Source: UBA4479 sp963974935
GTDB taxonomy: Bacteria > Pseudomonadota > Alphaproteobacteria > Rhodospirillales > Casp-alpha2
Reading direction: 5' to 3'
NCBI GenBank assembly: GCA_963974935.1
Contig: CAXBEV010000017.1
Coordinates: forward strand, 1-64,000
Length of the DNA: 64,000 bases
This document shows positions 23,791 through 31,848 of this stretch, in pieces. Position 1 is the first letter of the stretch. Each line of letters begins with the position of its first letter. Position numbers and translations under genes: made by a program. The notes beneath the pieces were generated by a model. It did not search any database. It saw only the letters and a program-made list of their open reading frames with translations, and was not told the DNA's origin.

Positions 23791-24678
23791 TTACAGCTTA
23801 CCGAGTGATTTCAATGTGTTGGCGAGTGCGACTGTGCGTCGTGCAATTTCAACAATCGGATAATCGACGAAATAGCCATCGACCTGGATCGAGGCGACGC
23901 CGGCTTTTTCGGCTTCATCGAACGCGGCGACGATTTTCTCGGCGAACGCGATGGCCTCGGCATCCGGTGCGAACGTCGTATTGGCGGCGGTGATTTGGTC
24001 CGGGTGGATGGTCATCTTGCCCTGAAAGCCCAAATCCCGCGCGGTCACACACGATGCCGCATAGGCCTCGGCTTCCTTGATGTGAATGAAGACGGTATCG
24101 ACCGGTGGCTCAAGCCCGCCCAGTCGGGACGCGAGCACCATTTCTGACCGCGCCGGTAACAATTCACCCTCGGCCATCGACCAACTGATACCGAGATCGC
24201 GGGTGTAATCCCCTGCCCCAAACGCCAGTCGGCGCACGCGCGTGACGCCGGCGGTCGCGATCGCGCGGACCGCAGCCATGCCTTTTGCGGTTTCGATGAT
24301 CGGCATCAAATCGATGCTGCCGGCTTCAAGCTCACGTTCGCGTTCAAGATTACTGATCAGCCAGTCGGCGGATTGCAGATCGGCGACGCTTTCGATTTTT
24401 GGCAGCACGATCCCGTCCAGCGCATCACACACCACGGCGCAGATATCGCCGTAGCAGAATGGCGTGTCGTAGGCGTTGACCCGCACATACGCGGCGGTGT
24501 CGCGGGGCACGTTCAAGGTGGCGCGCACCAGATCGCGTGTGGCGACTTTTTCAACGAGCGCGACGGCATCCTCCAGATCAAGGATCACCGCGTCGGTATT
24601 CAGGCTCAGCGCCTTTTCGACACGCCTCGGGTGGTTGCCGGGCGTAAATAAATAGGTGCGGTGTGCATGCGGTCTCAT
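23791..24678 (-). CDS. CoA-ester lyase, CitE/HpcH family
   Basis: 295 aa. HpcH/HpaI-aldolase (CitE-like) TIM barrel: RTYLFTPGNHPRRVEKAL, AVILDLEDAVALVEK (Mg-binding E/D), VRVNAYDTPF, VLPKIESVADL, DLMPIIETAKGM, RRLAFGAGDYTRDLG and GKMTIHPDQITAANTTF. Such enzymes cleave malyl-CoA, citramalyl-CoA or 3-hydroxy-3-methylglutaryl-type thioesters. It overlaps the CaiB gene by four bases (ATGA) and precedes the HpaB-like gene by 50 bp. A CoA-transferase plus lyase pair suggests activation and cleavage of an organic acid; the substrate is not determined. Confidence 0.88.
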   Translation of the reverse strand: MRPHAHRTYLFTPGNHPRRVEKALSLNTDAVILDLEDAVALVEKVATRDLVRATLNVPRDTAAYVRVNAYDTPFCYGDICAVVCDALDGIVLPKIESVADLQSADWLISNLERERELEAGSIDLMPIIETAKGMAAVRAIATAGVTRVRRLAFGAGDYTRDLGISWSMAEGELLPARSEMVLASRLGGLEPPVDTVFIHIKEAEAYAASCVTARDLGFQGKMTIHPDQITAANTTFAPDAEAIAFAEKIVAAFDEAEKAGVASIQVDGYFVDYPIVEIARRTVALANTLKSLGKL

Positions 24679-25880
24679 ATCACGCCCTCAGATTTCAGTT
24701 TTTCGCGCTCGTCCGGCGCCAAGCCGAGCCAGTCGCCATAGACGATGTCGTTAAAATCCCCCAGCGCTGGGCCCAGCGATGTGACCTCGCCCGGCGTTGC
24801 CGACAAGCGCGGCAGCGCAGCGGGCACGGTCACGTCGCCAATGCCGGGCACGTTCACCGTGGTCAGCGTGCCGCGCGCTTGGAAGTGCGGGTCGGCGAAG
24901 ATGTCGGCGATGGAATTGATCGGCCCGGCGGGCACGCCGTGCTCGGTACAGACATCGATGACCTGTTCACGGGACATGGATGTGGTCCAGGCCTCAACCT
25001 CGGCCAAGACCACTTTTCGGCCCGCCAAACGGTCGATCTGATCGCCATATCTTTCTTTTAAATCAGGGCGTTGCATGGCACTGCACAGACGATGGAACAT
25101 CTTGTCGGTGGTGCAGGCGATGGACAGATACTGGCCGTCGCCGGCCGGAAAGTGGCCGTGCGGACAGGCGTTGACGGTGCCGGTGCCTTCGGGCTCGCGC
25201 ACAAAGCCGTCCTGCGCATAGCGGGGGGCGATTTCGTCCAGCACGCGGAACACGCTTTCATAGAGTGCGCAGTCGATCACCTGCCCGACCCCGGTGGCAT
25301 CCTTGTGGCGGAGTGCCATCATGATGCCGATGCAGCCGTACATGCCGGTCATGTAGTCACCTAAACTGGTCGAGCCCGGTGTCACCGGAGTCTCGCCCGG
25401 ATTGCCCGCCAGATAGGTCAAACCGCCATAGGCATGCGCGATCCGCGCGAACCCTGGGCGGTCTTTGTAAGGCCCGGTCTGGCCATAGCCGGATACGCGC
25501 AGCAAAACCAATCCCGGATTGATCGCTGACAACACATCCCAGCCCAGTCCCCACTTTTCGAGTGTGCCCGGACGAAAATTCTCGGTCACCACATCGGCGT
25601 CTTTGACCAGCCTTTTGAACAGCTCGGCGCCGCGCGGATCGCGCAAGTTCAACGTGATGGAATGCTTGTTGCGCGCCTCGGTTAGCCACGCCAAGGAGCG
25701 GTCGGGTTCAGCGGTCTTGGTGCCGTAGCGCCGCCATGGGTCGCCGCCTTCGGGCAACTCGATCTTGATTACCTCGGCGCCGAACTCGCTGAGAATGGTG
25801 GCGGCAAAGGGGGCTGCGATAAAGCTCGCGATGTCGAGGACCCGGACGCCACTGAGTGGCTTTTTGTCGGTATCAGTCAT
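24675..25880 (-). CDS. Family III CoA-transferase (CaiB/BaiF)
   Basis: 401 aa from ATG 25880 (MTDTDKKPLSGVRVLD); the longer frame to 25955 adds an unlikely basic leader. Family signatures are FIAAPFAATILSEFGAEVIKIE, DPWRRYG, NKHSITLNLRDPRGAELFKRL, DVVTENFRPGTLEKWGLG (active-site Asp region just before it) and GYGQTGPYKDRPGF. It transfers CoA between carboxylic acids. It is the first gene of the CaiB-CitE-HpaB operon. Confidence 0.9.
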   Translation of the reverse strand: MTDTDKKPLSGVRVLDIASFIAAPFAATILSEFGAEVIKIELPEGGDPWRRYGTKTAEPDRSLAWLTEARNKHSITLNLRDPRGAELFKRLVKDADVVTENFRPGTLEKWGLGWDVLSAINPGLVLLRVSGYGQTGPYKDRPGFARIAHAYGGLTYLAGNPGETPVTPGSTSLGDYMTGMYGCIGIMMALRHKDATGVGQVIDCALYESVFRVLDEIAPRYAQDGFVREPEGTGTVNACPHGHFPAGDGQYLSIACTTDKMFHRLCSAMQRPDLKERYGDQIDRLAGRKVVLAEVEAWTTSMSREQVIDVCTEHGVPAGPINSIADIFADPHFQARGTLTTVNVPGIGDVTVPAALPRLSATPGEVTSLGPALGDFNDIVYGDWLGLAPDEREKLKSEGVI

Positions 25881-25963
25881 GGTTTGATGGTGTTCCCTCT
25901 TTTTTTCAATCGTGCGGGCTTTGGGGAGATTTATCAAGTATGCAACTGGGCGCACGACGCTAT

Positions 25964-26056
25964 GGGGAGGTCCCGGATACGCTCTGCGTTCCGGGATGAC
26001 GATTTTTTAATACCTCGTCATCCTGGGCGAGCACCGCGAGACCCGGGACCTCCCCC
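25964..26056. repeat. Dispersed palindromic repeat, family A copy 2
   Basis: GGGGAGGTCCCGGATACGCT...CCGGGATGACG and CGTCATCCTGGGCGAGCAC...CCGGGACCTCCCCC form a long hairpin between the divergent CaiB and quinone-reductase genes. Confidence 0.85.
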
Positions 26057-26091
26057 TTGACCACGCCCCCGCAATATCGCTTGATCGCCGG

Positions 26092-26793
26092 ATGCACATC
26101 CACCTTGTCCACGCCCACCCCGAGCCGAAATCGTTCACGGCCGCCATGCGCGACGTGATTATTAAGACGCTTGAGTCCGAAGGCCACAGCGTCACCGTGT
26201 CGGATTTGTATGCGATGGATTTTAATCCGGTCGCGTCCGCCGCAGACTTCGGCACGCGCCGCAATCCGGACCATCTGACCTATGCGCTGGAGCAGCGGCA
26301 CAATTACCAAGCCGGCACTCTTGCGCCCGATATCGCCGACGAGATTGAGCGCGTGTTGGCCGCGGATATGCTCGGCTTCACGTTTCCGCTGCATTGGTTC
26401 GGCACGCCGGCGATCTTAAAGGGCTGGATCGAACGGGTGATGATTTCTGGGCCGTTTTACGGTGGTAAGCGGGTTTATGGCGCGGGTGGCTTGGCGGGCA
26501 AGCGCGCCTTCACGGCGTTCGGTCTGGGCGGTCGACCGCATATGTTCGGCCCCGATAGCCTTCATGGTTCTCTTGAGTCCGGCATGATGAAGCATTTTTT
26601 CCAAGGCACGCTCGGCTATGTCGGCTTAGAAGTGATCGCGCCGTTCATCGCCTGGCATGTGCCTTATGTCAGCGATGCGGACCGGACGCAGATGCTGGAT
26701 GATTTGGCGACCTATGTGCGCACGCTGGATGATCAGCCGCGCCTTGAAATGCCGGACCTTGCGGATTTTAACGAGACATTTAAGCCGATTTGA
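26092..26793 (+). CDS. NAD(P)H-quinone reductase (flavodoxin-like fold)
   Basis: 233 aa. MHIHLVHAHPEPKSFTAAM starts the flavodoxin-like Rossmann fold of the NQO1/KefF/MdaB group; FTFPLHWFGTPAILKGWIERVMISGPFY is the typical FMN/FAD-binding signature. These cytoplasmic flavoenzymes reduce quinones by two electrons. The gene starts directly after a palindromic repeat, with the ATG at 26092 in GCCGGATGC context and no strong ribosome-binding site. The C-terminal 40 residues are less conserved. Confidence 0.88.
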   Translation: MHIHLVHAHPEPKSFTAAMRDVIIKTLESEGHSVTVSDLYAMDFNPVASAADFGTRRNPDHLTYALEQRHNYQAGTLAPDIADEIERVLAADMLGFTFPLHWFGTPAILKGWIERVMISGPFYGGKRVYGAGGLAGKRAFTAFGLGGRPHMFGPDSLHGSLESGMMKHFFQGTLGYVGLEVIAPFIAWHVPYVSDADRTQMLDDLATYVRTLDDQPRLEMPDLADFNETFKPI

Positions 26794-26878
26794 GGGCGTC
26801 GCTTTAAGACTCCCTTGACCTTCCAGTTACCGGCAACCTTATCAATGTCGCATTCAAAATTTTAGGGCGCTTAAAAAG

Positions 26879-28282
26879 ATGAAAAGACGTGACTTCCTGA
26901 CCGCAAGTGCGGCGCTTTCGGCAAGTATGATGTTGCCCCGATTTGCGATGGCGGCTGCAGCGCCGATGATCACCGTGCGCCCTGCCCCGGCGATGGCGCC
27001 GTTGATGGGCGTAGGCAAGCCCGAGACCGCCGTCTGGGCCTATGGCAAAAGTGTGCCCGGGCCGGTGATCCGAATTCCACGCGCAAAGCCCGTGCATATC
27101 CGGCTGGAAAACGGCCTAGAGCAAGCGACCACGGTGCATTGGCACGGCATCCGCTTAGAAAACGCCATGGATGGTGTGCCCGGCTTTACGCAATCTGCCG
27201 TCGCCCCCGGCGCGGCATTTGATTACCGCTTCACGGCGCCGGATGCCGGGACGTATTGGTATCACTCGCACGAGAAATCCTGGGAACAGGTTGCGCGCGG
27301 GCTTTATGGCCCTTTGATTGTCGAAGAAGACACCCCTGTTGCCGTCGATACCGAGCACATGTTTATCGTCGATGATTGGCGGCTCGGCGACGACGGCGCG
27401 ATCGCGCAAGACATGGGCGCACTGCGCGATGCGGCGCACGGTGGGCGGCTTGGGAACTGGCTGACGGTCAACGGCCTGACCGCACCGAAGTTGGCGGTGC
27501 GACCCGGTACACGCCTTCGCTTGCGCTGTATATCTGCGGCGAATGCGCGGATCATGGCGTTTCGGTTTCCAGGTGTTGCCGTGCATGTGATCGCCGTCGA
27601 CGGACAGCCGTTGGCGGCGCCGGAAACCCTTGAAGATGCGCTTTTGCTGGCACCGGCGCAGCGCACGGATTTGGTGATCGATATCCCGAGCGATGCTGCG
27701 GGCGAGATCGTCATCGAAGAAGTGTCGACGGCCGAGCCGATTAAGGCGGCAAGCTTCAACGTGAGCGGTGCACCGATACGCAACGCGGCACCGTCTGACA
27801 TGGTGCGCCTTCCGCCTAATCCGTTAAACGGGCACAGCCTTGATCTTGATGGCGCGTTGAATGTCGATTTGGTGATGGAAGGTGGCGCCATGGGTCAGTT
27901 GGCCAAGGCGACCTATCAAGGACAACTGTTCGATATGCGCACGCTGGTCCAGGAAAAAGGCCAGATATGGGCGTTCAATGGTGAAGCCGGCGCTCCCAGC
28001 GCGCCGTTGCTGCATGCGCCGCGGGGCCGCACCGTGACGATCAACATGATCAACGACACTCGCTGGCCGCACGCGATGCATTTGCACGGCCATCATTTCC
28101 AAGTGATCGAACGGGAAGGCATGCCGGTCACCGGCGCACCGTGGCGCGATACCGAACTGGTCGCCCCGGCTGAGCGCGTCCGTATCGCCTTCGTTGCCGA
28201 CAATCCCGGCAAATGGCTGTTCCACTGTCACATGCTGGAACACCACATGGCCGGCATGGGTACGTGGATCAATGTCGGCTGA
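26879..28282 (+). CDS. Tat-exported multicopper oxidase
   Basis: 467 aa. The twin-arginine signal is MKRRDFLTASAALSA with a cleavage-like AMAAAA at about residue 27. Copper ligands lie in the four standard motifs: HWHGIRLEN, WYHSHEKSW, HAMHLHGHHFQV and HCHMLEHHMAGMGTW, with the type 1 copper Cys in the last. Laccase-like and CopA-like enzymes of this family oxidise phenols or Cu(I) in the periplasm. No copper chaperone or efflux gene is adjacent. It may share a locus theme with the HpaB-like oxygenase (aromatic oxidation), but this is only positional. Confidence 0.92.
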   Translation: MKRRDFLTASAALSASMMLPRFAMAAAAPMITVRPAPAMAPLMGVGKPETAVWAYGKSVPGPVIRIPRAKPVHIRLENGLEQATTVHWHGIRLENAMDGVPGFTQSAVAPGAAFDYRFTAPDAGTYWYHSHEKSWEQVARGLYGPLIVEEDTPVAVDTEHMFIVDDWRLGDDGAIAQDMGALRDAAHGGRLGNWLTVNGLTAPKLAVRPGTRLRLRCISAANARIMAFRFPGVAVHVIAVDGQPLAAPETLEDALLLAPAQRTDLVIDIPSDAAGEIVIEEVSTAEPIKAASFNVSGAPIRNAAPSDMVRLPPNPLNGHSLDLDGALNVDLVMEGGAMGQLAKATYQGQLFDMRTLVQEKGQIWAFNGEAGAPSAPLLHAPRGRTVTINMINDTRWPHAMHLHGHHFQVIEREGMPVTGAPWRDTELVAPAERVRIAFVADNPGKWLFHCHMLEHHMAGMGTWINVG

Positions 28283-28306
28283 TATATGTGATATCTCCCC
28301 TCCTCC

Positions 28307-28370
28307 CGTCATTCCCGCGCAGGCGGGAATCCATGGGCGCGATGGGCCCCCGCCTTCGCGGGGGTGACGG
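28307..28370. repeat. Dispersed palindromic repeat, family B copy
   Basis: CGTCATTCCCGCGCAGGCGGGAATCCATGG mirrored by CCCCCGCCTTCGCGGGGGTGACGG, between two plus-strand genes. Confidence 0.85.
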
Positions 28371-28440
28371 TCTTTTAAAATACCAAATGTTCGGCGTGTT
28401 GGCAGTGGCCACGGCGCCGTCGCATGCGTAAGATGCGCGC

Positions 28441-29052
28441 ATGATGATCTTTAAACGCCTCGCCGCGGTTGCGGTTTTGCTTGTGCTCAGTGGCTGTTAC
28501 ATGCCGATCCGTTTTGATGCCGAGATCGATATCAATCGGGCCGGCTATTACACGTTCATTTTCGACGGCTACTTGGCCAAGGTTGAGCTTTATCAGGGCC
28601 TGCAAGAAGGCAAAATCGAGCGCGAAGAAGAACTGCTGCAGGTCCAGCAGATCAAAGAAGACTTTGAGCGGGATTCCGCCGTCAGCGGCTTTCAGTACTA
28701 CGAAAAAGGTCACTTCCGGGTAAAGTACGAGCGCTCGGGCGATCTGTTGAAGGCGAAGACGATGACGTTCTTCCGCCGCAACGAATATATTCTCGGCATC
28801 AGCTATAATAGCGAAACCGGCCAAATTTCAATGCTCGGTAAATCGCTCAGCCGCGACATCAAAGGCCGTTTGCGTGCAGCGGGTTTGGATACGTCGGGCG
28901 AGTTGCGGGTGTTCAGCGATGCCAACGTCGTCAGCCACAACGCGACGACGGTCAAACCGTTCCCGTCAAAGGGCCCCGATTACAAGATGTATACGTGGAA
29001 AATCCAAAACCTTTTGGCGCCGACGCCTGCGTTGAAGATACAGGCGCGCTAA
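28441..29052 (+). CDS. Hypothetical lipoprotein (203 aa)
   Basis: The lipobox is LLVLSGC (Cys19). The mature protein begins YMPIRFDAEIDINRAGYYTFIFDGYLAKVELYQ, an alternating beta pattern, then a charged helix (EREEELLQVQQIKEDFERD), then further strands (GHFRVKYERSGDL, EYILGISYNSETGQISMLG) and FSDANVVSHNATTVKPFPSKGPDY. No family recognised. The export signal and its isolated position after a palindromic repeat are the only clues. It probably faces the periplasm as a beta-rich envelope protein. Confidence 0.75.
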   Translation: MMIFKRLAAVAVLLVLSGCYMPIRFDAEIDINRAGYYTFIFDGYLAKVELYQGLQEGKIEREEELLQVQQIKEDFERDSAVSGFQYYEKGHFRVKYERSGDLLKAKTMTFFRRNEYILGISYNSETGQISMLGKSLSRDIKGRLRAAGLDTSGELRVFSDANVVSHNATTVKPFPSKGPDYKMYTWKIQNLLAPTPALKIQAR

Positions 29053-29083
29053 GCGCTTTTTTTTATTCACCATAATAAATGCT

Positions 29084-29182
29084 GCGTCATCCTGAACTTG
29101 ATTCAGGATCCATCGGTGTACCAACGCCGCACCGTCCGTGCTTCGTGGCGAACGTGGATCCTGAATCAAGTTCAGGATGACG
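29084..29182. repeat. Dispersed palindromic repeat, family C
   Basis: CGTCATCCTGAACTTGATTC...GGATCCA is mirrored by TGGATCCTGAATCAAGTTCAGGATGACG, with about 40 bp between arms. Fragments of the same family are near 12935 and 19430-19453. Confidence 0.85.
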
Positions 29183-29234
29183 CGGGTGTTAAGCCCTGGC
29201 GTTTAGGTTGACGCAGCGGCGCCCTTTCTCTGCG

Positions 29235-30104
29235 TCAGTCCTTGGTCAGACGCCGGAGCAGGCTGGACGTATCCCAACGTTTGCCGCCCATGGCGACGAC
29301 GTCGGCATAGAATTGGTCGACCAGGGCTGTCACCGGTAAGCTGGCACCGTTGTTTTTCGCTTCGCCCAGCGCGATACCGAGGTCTTTCCTCATCCACTCA
29401 ACGGCAAAGCCGAAATCGAATTTGTCGTCGGCCATGGTTTTGCCGCGGTTTTCCATCTGCCATGAGCCGGCGGCGCCTTTGGAAATGCAGTCTACGACCA
29501 ATTTCGCATCCAGGCCGGCTTTTTGTGCAAACGCGATGCCTTCGGAAAGGCCCTGCAACAAACCGGCGATGGTGATCTGGTTGACCATTTTGGTGATCTG
29601 GCCTGCGCCCGCTTCGCCCATCAAGGTGACGGCGACGGCGTAGCTGTCGATCACCGGCTGGGCGGCGTCGAATGTGGCTTGATCGCCACCGACCATGACG
29701 GTCAGCTTGCCGTTTTCGGCGCCGGCTTGGCCGCCGGATACCGGGCCGTCCAAAAAGCCGATACCGGCTTTCTTGGCAGCGGCGTCGATTTCGCGGGCAA
29801 CGTCGGCGGACGCCGTGGTGTGGTCGCAGTAAATGCCGCTGTCGCCCATACCGGCGAGGATGCCGTCATCGCCGAACACGACCGAGCGCAAATCGTCGTC
29901 GTTACCGACGCATGAAAACACAAAGTCCGCACCCGCAGCCGCTTTCGCCGGGGTGTCGGCAAAGCTGCCGCCGTATTCAGCCACCCATTTTTCAGCTTTT
30001 GCGGTGGTACGGTTATAGACGGTGACGTCGTGGCCGTTTTTTTGCAGATGACCGGCCATGGGATAGCCCATAACGCCAAGTCCGATGAATGCCGCTTTTG
30101 CCAT
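29235..30104 (-). CDS. NAD(P)-dependent beta-hydroxyacid dehydrogenase (3-HIBDH family)
   Basis: 289 aa. The N-terminal Rossmann fold is AFIGLGVMGYPMAGHLQKNGHDVTVYNRT. The substrate motif is DGPVSGGQAGAENGKLTVMVGG, and the catalytic lysine region is AGAGQITKMVNQITIAGLLQGLSEG. It oxidises a 3-hydroxy acid such as 3-hydroxyisobutyrate, or reduces tartronate semialdehyde; the exact substrate is not evident. It is the last gene of a minus-strand run with two methyltransferases. Confidence 0.9.
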   Translation of the reverse strand: MAKAAFIGLGVMGYPMAGHLQKNGHDVTVYNRTTAKAEKWVAEYGGSFADTPAKAAAGADFVFSCVGNDDDLRSVVFGDDGILAGMGDSGIYCDHTTASADVAREIDAAAKKAGIGFLDGPVSGGQAGAENGKLTVMVGGDQATFDAAQPVIDSYAVAVTLMGEAGAGQITKMVNQITIAGLLQGLSEGIAFAQKAGLDAKLVVDCISKGAAGSWQMENRGKTMADDKFDFGFAVEWMRKDLGIALGEAKNNGASLPVTALVDQFYADVVAMGGKRWDTSSLLRRLTKD

Positions 30105-30128
30105 TTTTTCTCTCCTTAAAATATCTGA

Positions 30129-30824
30129 TTAATCGGTATTGCCGATGATGGTGATGAAGTTTGATGTCCAGATCGGCGGTGGATCGGTCAGCAGACGATC
30201 CAAAAGCCACTCGACGCTTTGACTGGTGGCACGGCGCACGCGGCTGCCGCGCGAATACGGCAGGCATCCGTGCCCGACCATACCGGCGGCCAAAGCCACA
30301 TGCCCGATGTTGCCCGGCGCATACATGGCCTTGTGGGTTAGGTCGTTGAATTGGAATTGCAGGCCCCAAGGCGATGCACAATTGGGCGTGCGCAACACGA
30401 CCCGCCCGCCCGGCGCTAAAAACGTGCCGAGCTTTTGCAGCACTTTGACGCCTTCGACGTAGGAAAAGTGCTCAAACACATCGAGCATGACGATGCGGTC
30501 GAACTTTTCATCCTTATGCGCGTCCAAAAACGCATCCATGGTGGTGGTGTGGACACGGGCCGCAATGCTTTCGGGCATAAAGTCTTTGGTTTTCGGGTCC
30601 ATTTCGACGCCGGTGACGTCTTGTACGCCCATCGCCTGCAAATACGCTAAAAACAGCCCGACGCCGCAGCCGATTTCGAGAACCCGGTGGCCGGCTTGGA
30701 ATCCGGCCGGCGCCCAGATATTGCGGGTGAACTCGCGCATATGCTTGCGCCTGACCTCGGCCCGCACATAGGTGCGGTGGGTGTCATAGACGGCGTAGAA
30801 ATCTTCGGGTTTTTCAAACGTCAT
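30129..30824 (-). CDS. Class I SAM methyltransferase (surface-sugar type), paralog 2
   Basis: 231 aa from ATG 30824, which overlaps the upstream methyltransferase by 11 bp. Motif I is VLEIGCGVGLFLAYLQAMG, the Asp motif is DVTGVEMDP, and post-II is FDRIVMLDVFEHFSYVEGVKVLQKL. The C-terminal PNCASPWGLQFQFNDLTHKAMY matches its neighbour. The N-terminus (FYAVYDTHRTYVRAEVRRKHMREFTRNIWAP) is typical of methyltransferases found in polysaccharide loci. The two tandem genes seem to be an old duplication. Confidence 0.85.
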   Translation of the reverse strand: MTFEKPEDFYAVYDTHRTYVRAEVRRKHMREFTRNIWAPAGFQAGHRVLEIGCGVGLFLAYLQAMGVQDVTGVEMDPKTKDFMPESIAARVHTTTMDAFLDAHKDEKFDRIVMLDVFEHFSYVEGVKVLQKLGTFLAPGGRVVLRTPNCASPWGLQFQFNDLTHKAMYAPGNIGHVALAAGMVGHGCLPYSRGSRVRRATSQSVEWLLDRLLTDPPPIWTSNFITIIGNTD

Positions 30825-31521
30825 GGGGCGCCTTTTCGGCGGATGGATCAGCGGAAAGAATTGCGTAAAAGTTCCCTTCCCAGATTTCCGGCGGGCTCGC
30901 AATCAGTTTGTTGAGAATCGCCTGCACCAAAGCGTCTGTACGCCGTCGGCCCCGGCTGCCCAGCAGGTGCGGATAGCAGCGCTCAAGCCGCAGGCCCGCT
31001 GCAATCGACATCTGGCGGATGCTGTCCGTGGTGTAGCCGGTCAGGTGTGTCAGGTCGCCGAACTGAAACTGCAGCCCCCAAGGCGAGCCTGCGTTCGGCA
31101 TCTTGAGGACGATTTTGCCGTTTTTGCTGAGCCGCTTTTTCAGCGCCAACAACAGCGCTAAACCATCTTCTTTGGTGAAATGCTCGAACACATCGAACAT
31201 GAAAATACGCTCGAACGGCGCCCCGCTGTCGGATTTCAAAAAGTCATGTACATCAGCGACTTGAAATCTGTTCTTCACGTGCGCTGGGATCACGTCGGCA
31301 AGTGCGGGGTCGAGGTCGATGCCCTGAAAATCCCCCACCCCCATGTGATCAAGGAAGCTCAGAAAATGCCCCGTCCCGCAGCCGATTTCAAGACACCGCA
31401 TGGTGGGGCGCACGTCGGCCGGGGTCCAGACCTCATCGGTGAAGCGCTTGATGTGTTTGGCGTTCAGGTCCGGCGTCGTGTAGGCCTTGGTGGCGGCATA
31501 GGAATCGTAGAACGTCGACAT
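30814..31521 (-). CDS. Class I SAM methyltransferase (surface-sugar type), paralog 1
   Basis: 235 aa from ATG 31521, with GGGGAAG seven bases upstream; the longer frame to 31611 is not supported. Motif I is CLEIGCGTGHFLSFLDHMG, with FQGIDLDPALADVIP, FERIFMFDVFEHFTKEDGL and PNAGSPWGLQFQFGDLTHLTGY. It is clearly paralogous to the following gene over its whole length. A role in decorating a surface polysaccharide is inferred from the neighbouring glycosyltransferase and rfb genes. Confidence 0.85.
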   Translation of the reverse strand: MSTFYDSYAATKAYTTPDLNAKHIKRFTDEVWTPADVRPTMRCLEIGCGTGHFLSFLDHMGVGDFQGIDLDPALADVIPAHVKNRFQVADVHDFLKSDSGAPFERIFMFDVFEHFTKEDGLALLLALKKRLSKNGKIVLKMPNAGSPWGLQFQFGDLTHLTGYTTDSIRQMSIAAGLRLERCYPHLLGSRGRRRTDALVQAILNKLIASPPEIWEGNFYAILSADPSAEKAPHDV

Positions 31522-31848
31522 CGATCTTCCCCGCCCTTCGGCTTTCATATTAAGCAAATAATCTGTATACCGCGCGCTATTGGTCCCGCGAGGCCCGGAC
31601 ATCAGAGTCATCTAGAGTTTGCGAGTGAACCACACAATTCCAGTCTCGAAAAGTCAACGTGTCCAGCGCGCGGTGCTGATGGGCGGGAATGCGGTTTATG
31701 TGCCGATCACTGATGAGGCGCGCAGGTTCGTTGAGCGTGCAAGTTGCTATGTCGCTTCACAACGCATACCTTTTTCTATTTTGCTAGAAAGTTTCAAGTC
31801 ACCTTTACGCTTACAATTAGCTGAGAGTAACCTACGGATGGATTGTTA

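Noticed and set aside
31619..31848. Possible small protein before the GT2-methyltransferase gene
   Set aside because: No ribosome-binding site, no known domain, and the frame runs into the downstream start. Probably promoter region.
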